From: an uncultured Clostridia bacterium
GTDB lineage: Bacteria; Bacillota; Clostridia; Oscillospirales; Acutalibacteraceae
Length of the DNA: 42,497 nt
Assembly (NCBI GenBank): GCA_944412495.1
Contig: CALYBL010000023.1
Coordinates: 1 to 42,497 of the forward strand
Reading direction: 5' to 3'
The notes under the pieces are model-generated. The model was not told where the DNA came from. It did not search any database and was given only the letters and a program-made list of their open reading frames with translations. Both the position numbers and the translations under genes were made by a program. Below, in pieces: positions 16,946 to 24,329 of the stretch. How positions within the stretch are numbered: the first letter of the stretch is position 1; every line of letters starts with the position of its first letter.

Positions 16946-17983
16946 ATGGAAGAAAGCAATAAAAAAAGGTCAAAATCTGACAATAAAACAGGTGCACCGC
17001 GGCTTGATATCCAGGATAATCAGGCTGCTGCTGCGGACGATGCGGCAAAAGCACTGTACACTGAGCTTGAAAAGGACGGTATAGACGTAGCATCGCTTAA
17101 AGAGGACAGCTTTGAAAATGACGCTGTTGACGAGGCTCAAGGCATGCCGGACTCTCAAGCTGATATAAATAATGCCGTAGCCGCTTATCTCAAGCAGATA
17201 GGCGGCTCGAGACTGCTAACAAGGGACGAGGAAGTGGCCCTCGCAAAGCGTATAGAAAAAGGCGACGAAGATGCAGCACACGAGCTTGCCGAAGCCAATC
17301 TTCGTTTGGTCGTAAGCATAGCAAAGCATTATGTAAACTTAGGCCTCCCTTTTACTGACCTTATACAGGAGGGGAACATAGGACTTATAAGAGCAGTAAA
17401 GAAATATGACTACACAAAAGGCTTCAGATTTTCGACCTATGCGACATGGTGGATACGTCAGGCGATAAGCCGTGCCATAGCCGAGCAGTCGAGAGCAATA
17501 AGGCTGCCGGTGCATGCGGTTGAGACGATAAACAGGATTGCGGGAATAAAATCAAGCTTTTTGACGAAGCACGGCCGTGAGCCGACAATTGATGAGCTTT
17601 CGGAGATAATTAACATCCCGCCGCGGCGGCTGAAGGATATAATGGAGATGGATAAGGGACTTGTGTCAATAGATGCTCCTGTTGGTGAGGACGAGGAGTC
17701 GCAGGTGGGCGACTTTATAACAGACGAGAGGAGCAACACATCCGGAGCGGTGGACAGCAAGCTGCTTAAGGAGGACCTCATAAAAGCGCTGGGCCGCCTA
17801 AGTGAACGTGAGGCGGCCATACTTAAAATGAGGTACGGCTTAGACGGCGGAAGTCCGCGGACGCTGGAGGAAGTCGGGCGTTATTTTAATATAACGCGTG
17901 AGCGGGTAAGGCAGATAGAAATAAAGGCGCTGCGCAAGATGAGAAGGATAAAATCGCATGGCAGGCTTATTGAATATATGTAG
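16946..17983 (+). CDS. second sigma-70 factor of the RpoD type
   Basis: A paralogue of the adjacent rpoD, 345 aa. The core regions are very close to rpo[20 protein letters not shown] (1.2), [17 protein letters not shown] (2.1), [20 protein letters not shown] (2.4) and [20 protein letters not shown] (4.2). The N-terminal 70 residues are mixed polar and unlike the acidic rpoD tail, and the C-terminus ends HGRLIEYM. The start at 16946 is supported by GGAGGGG 3-5 bases before the ATG. With near-identical promoter-reading helices it should recognise similar promoters and is best viewed as a group 1/2 sigma factor; its own regulon is unknown. Two such genes in tandem are unusual. Confidence 0.93.
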   Translation: MEESNKKRSKSDNKTGAPRLDIQDNQAAAADDAAKALYTELEKDGIDVASLKEDSFENDAVDEAQGMPDSQADINNAVAAYLKQIGGSRLLTRDEEVALAKRIEKGDEDAAHELAEANLRLVVSIAKHYVNLGLPFTDLIQEGNIGLIRAVKKYDYTKGFRFSTYATWWIRQAISRAIAEQSRAIRLPVHAVETINRIAGIKSSFLTKHGREPTIDELSEIINIPPRRLKDIMEMDKGLVSIDAPVGEDEESQVGDFITDERSNTSGAVDSKLLKEDLIKALGRLSEREAAILKMRYGLDGGSPRTLEEVGRYFNITRERVRQIEIKALRKMRRIKSHGRLIEYM

Positions 17984-18038
17984 CGGCAAAAAAGTTGTTG
18001 TATTTTGCCAAAATAAGAAAGCAAAACCCAATAAAATA

Positions 18039-18066
18039 TTGATTGAGGAAAAATTTGTGATAAAAT
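18039..18066 (+). promoter_or_regulatory. promoter of the Rrf2 gene
   Basis: TTGATT (18039-18044), a 16-base spacer and TAAAAT (18061-18066), about 38 bases before the start codon. Confidence 0.6.
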
Positions 18067-18104
18067 AATATTCAAATCCCGTGTTGACTATGGAGGAATA
18101 CAGT

Positions 18105-18491
18105 ATGCAGCTTAACTTGGAAACGGATTATGCAATACGGCTGGTCAGTATTCTGTGTGAGAGCAAGGAGCGCATAAGCGCGTCCGAGATTGCAAGGCGC
18201 ACCGGCGTTACGCTGCGCTTTTCACTGAAAATACTTGGCAAGCTCGCGCAGAGCGGTATAGTTAAATCCTATAAGGGCGCAAACGGAGGCTATGTAATAA
18301 ACAAGAATCCTAAGGACATATCTCTTCGTGAAGTGGTTACAACCATGCAGGGACCTATTGAGATAAATAAATGTACCAAGGCCGAGGAAATGTGCACCAA
18401 TCCCAACAGTGCCGAGTGCCGCTTCCGCGCATTTTTTGCGCAGCTGTCCAGGGAAATAAACGACAAAATGGAAAAAATGAAATTCGCTTAA
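18105..18491 (+). CDS. Rrf2 family transcriptional regulator with three conserved cysteines
   Basis: A 128-aa winged-helix regulator. The N-terminus MQLNLETDYAIRLVSILCES and the wing GANGGYVINK are typical of Rrf2/IscR. Cys90, Cys97 and Cys105 sit in the C-terminal loop where IscR-type members bind an iron-sulfur cluster, with slightly wider spacing than in IscR. It may therefore sense Fe-S status, redox or nitric oxide. TGGAGG lies 8 bases before the chosen ATG; the frame is open eight codons further, but without a site. No iscS, nifU or cysteine-pathway gene is next to it. The next gene downstream is a branched-chain aminotransferase 280 bases away, with no evidence of linkage. Confidence 0.92.
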   Translation: MQLNLETDYAIRLVSILCESKERISASEIARRTGVTLRFSLKILGKLAQSGIVKSYKGANGGYVINKNPKDISLREVVTTMQGPIEINKCTKAEEMCTNPNSAECRFRAFFAQLSREINDKMEKMKFA

Positions 18492-18602
18492 ATTGAAATA
18501 GTGCATATAGTGTGTTATAATACCGTTGTCGGCAGTGCGATAGCTTGTGACAGACCGCTGCATGGATAAACAAGTGTGAAAAGCACCTGCAAGTCATATG
18601 CT

Positions 18603-18624
18603 GCCGGTTTGGCCGGCGATTTTT
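18603..18624 (+). terminator. possible weak terminator after the Rrf2 gene
   Basis: GCCGG and CCGGC arms with a 5-base loop, followed by GATTTTTAG, 110 bases after the stop codon. The stem is short. Confidence 0.4.
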
Positions 18625-18773
18625 AGTGTTTGACCAATTTGCACTTATACAACGGTTGAAGCCGGATGCGATAAAAGAGGTTTTTATTTACCGCTGACGG
18701 GTGAAAAACATCTGATTAATTGGCGTAAGCCTTTTAAATTACAGCCATATTTACGGCGGATAGGAGAATACAT

Positions 18774-19838
18774 ATGAAAATAGACGTTACGTTAACGAAA
18801 AATCCTAAGGAAAAGCCGGCAGATGAGTCTAAGCTAAGCTTTGGCAAATTATTTACCGACCATATGTTTATTATGGACTATGACGAGGGCGAAGGATGGC
18901 ATTCTCCGCGCATAGTCCCTTACGGACCGATAGAGATAGAGCCGTCGGCCATGTGCCTGCATTACGGGCAGGAGGTGTTTGAGGGACTTAAGGCTTACCA
19001 CACTGCCGACGGCAGAAAGCTGCTTTTCAGACCTGACAGAAATATGGCACGCCTTAACATATCCAACGAGAGGCTCTGCATACCCAAGATAGACGAAGCG
19101 TTCGGTGTTGAGGCTATAAAGAAGCTGGTCGAGGTAGATAAGGACTGGATTCCGACGGCCAAGGGGACATCGCTTTACATACGTCCGTTTATTTTTGCTG
19201 TTGACCCGATGATAGGTGTGCATCCGGCAAAGCACCTTAAGTTTATAATTATCCTCTCTCCGGTCGGCGCGTATTATCCAAAGGGAATAGACCCGGTTGA
19301 TATATATGTTGAGACCAACTATGTCCGCACGGTGCGCGGCGGCATGGGCTTTGCAAAGACGGCCGGCAACTACGCTGCATCTCTTAAGGCGCAGGACGAG
19401 GCCGAGAAAAAGGACTTTACTCAGGTGCTGTGGCTGGACGGTGTAGAGCGCAAATATATTGAGGAAGTCGGCACGATGAACGTCTTCTTTATAATAAACG
19501 GCAAGGTGGTAACGCCTTCGCTTGACGGCGCGACGCTCGCCGGCATAACGAGAATGTCGTCAATGGAGCTGCTGAGAAAATGGGGCTATGATGTTGAAGA
19601 GCGCAGAATATCAATAGATGAGGTGGCCGCTGCTGCTGCCGAGGGACATCTTGACGAGGCGTTCGGCACCGGCACTGCCGCGGTAATATCGCCGATAGGC
19701 AAGCTCTGCTGGCATGATAAGGACATCGTTATAAACGGCGGGAAGATAGGGCCGATAACCCAGCGGCTGTACGATACACTGACGGGAATACAGTCCGGCG
19801 AGCTTGAGGACGACATGGGCTGGACGGTAGAAATCTGA
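18774..19838 (+). CDS. ilvE: branched-chain amino acid aminotransferase (class IV)
   Basis: A PLP enzyme that interconverts leucine, isoleucine and valine with their 2-oxo acids using glutamate/2-oxoglutarate. The 354-aa length and MCLHYGQEVFEGLKAY (60-75) place it in the longer, eukaryote-like BCAT subgroup. The PLP lysine is Lys195 in GFAKTAGNYAASL; the following LWLDGVERKYIEEVGTMNVF is the family's substrate and cofactor loop. ATAGGAG lies 7 bases before the ATG. No T-box or clear CodY-type element is visible in the 280-base upstream region. A 113-base fold-back follows the gene and may end its transcript. Confidence 0.95.
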   Translation: MKIDVTLTKNPKEKPADESKLSFGKLFTDHMFIMDYDEGEGWHSPRIVPYGPIEIEPSAMCLHYGQEVFEGLKAYHTADGRKLLFRPDRNMARLNISNERLCIPKIDEAFGVEAIKKLVEVDKDWIPTAKGTSLYIRPFIFAVDPMIGVHPAKHLKFIIILSPVGAYYPKGIDPVDIYVETNYVRTVRGGMGFAKTAGNYAASLKAQDEAEKKDFTQVLWLDGVERKYIEEVGTMNVFFIINGKVVTPSLDGATLAGITRMSSMELLRKWGYDVEERRISIDEVAAAAAEGHLDEAFGTGTAAVISPIGKLCWHDKDIVINGGKIGPITQRLYDTLTGIQSGELEDDMGWTVEI

Positions 19839-19861
19839 CGGAATAAATAATGCTTGTAAAT

Positions 19862-19974
19862 ACAGAATCACTCATTGCCAATGTAATTACGGGAAAGAAA
19901 TGGCTTATGCCTTGCTGTTAGGCTGACAAAAGCGGTAAGATTTTTCTGATATACACGGCTTTGAGTGATTCTGT
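19862..19974 (+). repeat. 113-base fold-back element after ilvE
   Basis: Perfect 13-base inverted ends (ACAGAATCACTCA and its complement, 19862-19874 and 19962-19974), extended inward by three more pairs after a 2x2 mismatch, enclose about 80 bases. The right end continues into TTTTTGTTT, so it can act as a terminator with a large apical domain. It could equally be a small inverted-repeat element. Confidence 0.65.
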
Positions 19975-20268
19975 TTTTGTTTAATACATTGCTGCAAATA
20001 TGACGTATATAGCTCAAAGATATGGTGACGGTATTGTCGCAGGGCTTCGTTCACCCGTAGGGCCGGTATGACCGTCACATGTCGGAATGCTGTGCGGCCT
20101 GACGCTTAGACGGCAAATCTTATGGCTGCATGTGCTGTGCTGAGAGAATACCGCGTTTTTAAGCCAAAGCTCCGGAATTTATAGTGAGGGCATTTTATCA
20201 GTCCTGAAATTTATGTAAAAGTATAAACGCATTAAGCGGTGCAAAACTAATAGCCGTATGCAACACGA
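19975..20268. other. intergenic stretch upstream of the epimerase pseudogene
   Basis: I see no gene. GTGACGGT and ACCGTCAC form a spaced inverted pair near 20022-20078. There is no good binding site for the frame that follows. Confidence 0.35.
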
Positions 20269-21187
20269 ATGAAGATGCTTATTACCGGCGGAAGGGTGTT
20301 TGTCAGCAAATTTACGGCGGAGTATTTTGCGTGCAGTGGACATGAGGTGTATGTAATAAACAGAGGCAGTCGTCCGCAGCCGGCCGGGGTCACGCTGATA
20401 AACAGCGACAGGCATTCGCTGGGCGGCTCCTTAAAGGGCATGTATTTTGATGCGGTGCTGCCGGATATATGCGTTTATAATGAAAAAGATATAAGCAGGC
20501 TTTTGGAGGCTCTCGACAGCTATAACGACTGTATTTTTATAAGCTTGTCGGCCGTTTATCCAGAAACGCTTAAACAGCCGTTTAATGAAAGGCAGAGAAC
20601 GGGCGGAAATAAGATATGGGGCGCATACGGAGCCGGGAAAAGAGCGGCGGAGGAATATCTGCTGCAGCATGACAGGCAGGCGTATATTCTGCGTCCGCCT
20701 TGTTTGTACGGGCCCATGCAGAATCCTTACAGGGGGCCGTTCGTTTTTGACTGCGCTGAATTGAAGAGAAAATTTTACATCCCTCAAAAGGGTGAGATGA
20801 AGCTTCAGCTTTTTTGCATAAGACCCCTGTGTTTTTATCGAAAGACTTTTGACCCGGCATCCGGCGCAGAGAATATTCAGCGTTGACAGCGAAAGCACGG
20901 CCGATATCAATACGTTCGTTGAGCTTTGCTATAAGGCGGCGGGCGCCGAGCTTGAGAAGGTGTTCGTGCCGCCGGAGTATAATCAAAGAGATTATTTCCC
21001 GTTTTATGACTATGAATATGTCCTTGATGTTTCCGCCATGAAGGAGCTGCTGCCGGTGCAAAAGGATTTATTTGAGGGATTTGAGGAATCCTATAAGTGG
21101 TATGCGGGCCACAAACAAGATATAGCAAAAAAGGAATATATTAAATTCATTGATGAAAATATTGCCGCCGCACTGCATGCAGTATAG
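20269..21187 (+). pseudogene. NAD-dependent epimerase/reductase, frameshifted
   Basis: An extended-SDR protein of the NAD-dependent epimerase/dehydratase family, about 300 aa if intact. The first frame (20269-20886) begins MKMLITGGRVFVSKFTAEYF, the Rossmann start of this group, and continues through AVYPETLKQPF and YILRPPCLYGPM to GEMKLQLFCIR. Coding then continues in another frame (from about 20830 to 21187) with FIERLLTRHPAQRIFSV and PPEYNQRDYFPFYDYEYVLD. The shift lies around 20821-20836, next to a TGTTTTTA run, and is equivalent to a net loss of two bases. There is also no ribosome binding site before the first ATG. It is either a real pseudogene or an assembly error; the missing binding site favours decay. 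Confidence 0.85.
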
Positions 21188-21300
21188 CGGCTAAGCTTAA
21201 GACTCACGAGACTTATGCTCCGCATATAAATCCTGCGGGCCGGATAACGATATAAAGTGTACGGCAAGAAAATATATCGCGATATATAGTGTGTGCGCTA

Positions 21301-21330
21301 TTGACAAAAATCCCGGGAATAGTGTATATT
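21301..21330 (+). promoter_or_regulatory. sigma-A promoter of the topoisomerase gene cluster
   Basis: TTGACA (21301-21306), an 18-base spacer and TATATT (21325-21330), 33 bases before the start codon of the GyrB/ParE-like gene. Confidence 0.8.
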
Positions 21331-21363
21331 GAAAAGTGTTAAATTGTAAAGCGGAGGTAGAAA

Positions 21364-23346
21364 ATGCCTAAAAAGGGACAGGTCTACGGCAATGAAAGCA
21401 TATCGGTGCTGAAGGGTGCCGAAAGGGTGAGAAAGCGTCCGGCCGTTATTTTCGGCTCCGACGGGCTTGAGGGCTGCGAGCATTCGATATTTGAGATTAT
21501 TTCAAACTCCATAGATGAGGCGCGCGAGGGCTTCGGCAAGAAGATAACCGTCACACGCTTTGCCGACGGCAGCGTTCAGGTTGAGGATCACGGCCGCGGA
21601 GTGCCGGTGGACTTCAACACCAAGGAGCAGAAGTATAACTGGGAGCTTGTCTACTGCGAAATGTACGCCGGCGGCAAGTACACCAACGAAGAGGACGGCA
21701 GCTATGAGTACTCGCTCGGCTTAAACGGACTCGGACTCTGCTCCACACAGTACGCGTCGGAGTATATGGACGTTGAGATAAAAAGAGACGGCAAAAAATA
21801 TACCCTTCACTTTGAGCACGGCGAGAATATCGGCGGGCTCAAATCCGAGCCGTATGCCGGCAAGGATACCGGCACAATAACCAAGTGGAAGCCGGACATC
21901 ACGGTATTTACCGACATAATGGCGCCGGTGGATTATTATCTGGACACCCTAAAGCGGCAGGCGGTGGTGAATCCGGGACTGCTGTTCATATTCAAAAATC
22001 AGAACGGCGCGAAGTTTGACACATATGAATTTTTATATAAAAACGGCATAGCGGACTATGTAGCCGAGACGGTGGGCGACGACGCGCTTACGTCGGTGCA
22101 GTATTGGGAGACGCAGCGCAAGGGCCGCGACCGCGAGGACAAGCCCGAATACAAGGTGAAGATAAACGTCAGCCTGTGCTTTTCGAACCGCGTGCAGATG
22201 AAGGAATACTATCACAACTCCAGCTGGCTCGAGTACGGCGGAGCGCCGGAGAAGGCGGCGCGCAGCGCCTTTGTTTCGCAGATAGACGCATATCTCAAGC
22301 AGAACAATAAATATCAGAAAAACGAAAGCAAAATAACCTTCGGCGATATCGAGGAATGCCTCTGCCTTGTGATATCGTCGTTTTCAACGAGGACGTCTTA
22401 TGAAAATCAGACCAAAAAGGCTATAAACAATAAATTTATTCAGGAGGCCATAACCGACTTTTTAAAGCACCAGTTAGAGGTATATTTCATAGAAAACCGG
22501 CAGGACGCCGAGAAGATAGCCGATCAGGTGCTGATAAACAAGCGCAGCAGGGAGAAATCTGAAAAGGAACGCCTGAATATAAAGAAGACGCTGCAGTCGG
22601 CCGGCGGCATGCTGGACAGGGTGCAGAAGTTCGTCGACTGCCGCAGCCGCGACATAAGCGAGCGCGAGCTGTATATAGTCGAGGGCGACTCGGCGCTGGG
22701 CTCCTGCAAATTGGCCCGCGACCCGGACTTTCAGGCTATTATACCCGTAAGGGGGAAGATACTCAACTGCCTTAAGGCGGAGTATGGAAAGATATTCAAA
22801 AATGAGATAATAACCGATCTCATAAAGGTGCTGGGCTGCGGGGTCGAGGTAAAATCCAAGGCTGTCAAGGACCTTGCGACCTTTGATATCGACCAGCTTC
22901 GGTGGAATAAAATCATAATCTGCACCGATGCCGATGTCGACGGCTTTCAGATACGCACTCTCATACTCACAATGCTTTACCGGCTCACGCCGACGCTTAT
23001 TGAGGATGGGAAGGTGTTTATTGCCGAGACTCCGCTTTATGAAATAACGACCAAGGACAAGACATATTTTGCGTATGACGACAAGGAAAAGGCCGGAATA
23101 TTAGAGGAGATAGAGGGGCAGAAATATTCATTGCAGCGCTCAAAGGGGCTGGGCGAGAATCAGCCGGACATGATGAACCTGACTACCATGAACCCGGCCA
23201 CCCGCCGCCTTATAAAGGTTTTGCCGTCGGATGCCGAGTCGACGTCTGAGGTGTTTGACCTGCTGCTGGGCGACAACCTCAAGGGCCGCAAGGAATATAT
23301 TGCCGAAAACGGATATTTGTACCTTGATATGGCGGACGTGTCGTAG
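21364..23346 (+). CDS. divergent type IIA topoisomerase ATPase subunit (GyrB/ParE-like)
   Basis: The ATP-binding subunit of a type IIA DNA topoisomerase, 660 aa. The GHKL ATPase is recognisable from EIISNSIDEA (44-53, with Asn48), DHGRGVPVD (75-83) and SLGLNGLGLCSTQYAS, which replaces the usual GGLHGVGASVVNALS. The TOPRIM domain has Glu440 in IVEGDSALGS (usual form EGDSAGGS) and DADVDG at 522-527 with Asp522, Asp524 and Asp526. FQAIIPVRGKILN and QRSKGLGEN are conserved. It is clearly diverged from housekeeping GyrB and most resembles the extra GyrB/ParE-type proteins seen in Clostridia. GGAGG precedes the ATG. The partner subunit is two genes downstream. Confidence 0.9.
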   Translation: MPKKGQVYGNESISVLKGAERVRKRPAVIFGSDGLEGCEHSIFEIISNSIDEAREGFGKKITVTRFADGSVQVEDHGRGVPVDFNTKEQKYNWELVYCEMYAGGKYTNEEDGSYEYSLGLNGLGLCSTQYASEYMDVEIKRDGKKYTLHFEHGENIGGLKSEPYAGKDTGTITKWKPDITVFTDIMAPVDYYLDTLKRQAVVNPGLLFIFKNQNGAKFDTYEFLYKNGIADYVAETVGDDALTSVQYWETQRKGRDREDKPEYKVKINVSLCFSNRVQMKEYYHNSSWLEYGGAPEKAARSAFVSQIDAYLKQNNKYQKNESKITFGDIEECLCLVISSFSTRTSYENQTKKAINNKFIQEAITDFLKHQLEVYFIENRQDAEKIADQVLINKRSREKSEKERLNIKKTLQSAGGMLDRVQKFVDCRSRDISERELYIVEGDSALGSCKLARDPDFQAIIPVRGKILNCLKAEYGKIFKNEIITDLIKVLGCGVEVKSKAVKDLATFDIDQLRWNKIIICTDADVDGFQIRTLILTMLYRLTPTLIEDGKVFIAETPLYEITTKDKTYFAYDDKEKAGILEEIEGQKYSLQRSKGLGENQPDMMNLTTMNPATRRLIKVLPSDAESTSEVFDLLLGDNLKGRKEYIAENGYLYLDMADVS

Positions 23347-23476
23347 CAGGGCGGCCGGCAGCGCTGCCCGGATGACCGCGAAGATGACGAATGATTGACT
23401 GCCGTACCTGTAATATTGACTAAAAGGCATTGGACTGATATCTGAACTCTGACGCTTTCAGGGAAGGGGACATTGC

Positions 23477-24256
23477 ATGGATTACTCAGCCGCATTAAAC
23501 GCATATCCCGATTTTGACGTTTCGCACTGCTTTTTGGTTGATTTTCAGGACTCTGCTGCCGAGGAGCTTGAAAAAATCAGGACAGGCTTTGACATTTGCA
23601 GGTACTTTAAGGGAGCGTCGGTGTCGGAAAGGATTTTATCACTCATGGACTTTGTCCACAGTGAGCTTTATTTTGTCGGTGACCATGCTGCTCCAGGCGC
23701 CATGAACACGGACGAAATAATGAAAGTGAGAAAAACGGGTGCGCTGTTTTGTATATGCTTTGCAACGGTTTTAACCGAGATGCTCCTTGCGCTCGGCATA
23801 AAGGCGGTAAGGATATCCTGCATGCCGTTTTTGTTTGACGGCGACTGCCATGTCGGAGTTATGGCCTTTCTGCCGGACGTTAACAAGTGGGGATATTTTG
23901 ACCCGACATTTAATACATACTTCTACGGCCAAAACGGCGTTGTGCTTGATGTTTTTGAGGTGCGAAAGCTTTATGAAAGCCGGAGAACGGTCAATTTTCG
24001 CCATATAACTATTGACAAGCAATGGGTACTTACGATGAACGGCGAGGAATACGCGTCATATGACGACTGGTACAGGGAGTATATGCAAAAAAATCTTTTC
24101 AGGTTTTTTGTCCCGCAAAAAAGCGAATACGGCTGTTGCGGCAGGGATGCAACCTGCTATTTTGCGATTAATCCTCAAAATTATAGATTTAAAAATGAGT
24201 ATGATAAAATTGCAAAGCCGGACAATATAAAATACACGGGAAATTTTTTCGATTAA
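23477..24256 (+). CDS. transglutaminase-like (papain-fold) domain protein
   Basis: A 259-aa protein with the transglutaminase-core pattern: Cys92 in ALFCICFATVLTEMLLALGI, His125 in DCHVGVMAFLPDV, and Asp142 in WGYFDPTFN. This Cys-His-Asp triad and spacing fit bacterial transglutaminase-like proteases or hydrolases, but no close family comes to mind and the substrate is unknown. The C-terminal 90 residues (ending YKYTGNFFD-like) are aromatic and polar, with several Cys (EYGCCGRDATC). There is no signal peptide or membrane segment, so it should be cytoplasmic. AAGGGG lies 7 bases before the ATG. It sits between the two topoisomerase subunit genes on the same strand (130 bases after one, 73 before the other). 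Confidence 0.75.
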   Translation: MDYSAALNAYPDFDVSHCFLVDFQDSAAEELEKIRTGFDICRYFKGASVSERILSLMDFVHSELYFVGDHAAPGAMNTDEIMKVRKTGALFCICFATVLTEMLLALGIKAVRISCMPFLFDGDCHVGVMAFLPDVNKWGYFDPTFNTYFYGQNGVVLDVFEVRKLYESRRTVNFRHITIDKQWVLTMNGEEYASYDDWYREYMQKNLFRFFVPQKSEYGCCGRDATCYFAINPQNYRFKNEYDKIAKPDNIKYTGNFFD

Positions 24257-24329
24257 ATAAGTTTTTTATAGAAGGCTTATCCGTTTGCCGCAGGGAAATT
24301 ATATATTATGTAAACAGGAGAGTGTTTTG

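Noticed and set aside
18492-18773. T-box or other amino-acid riboswitch before ilvE
   Set aside because: No T-box core sequence or specifier-like stem could be found; only a short terminator-like hairpin is present.
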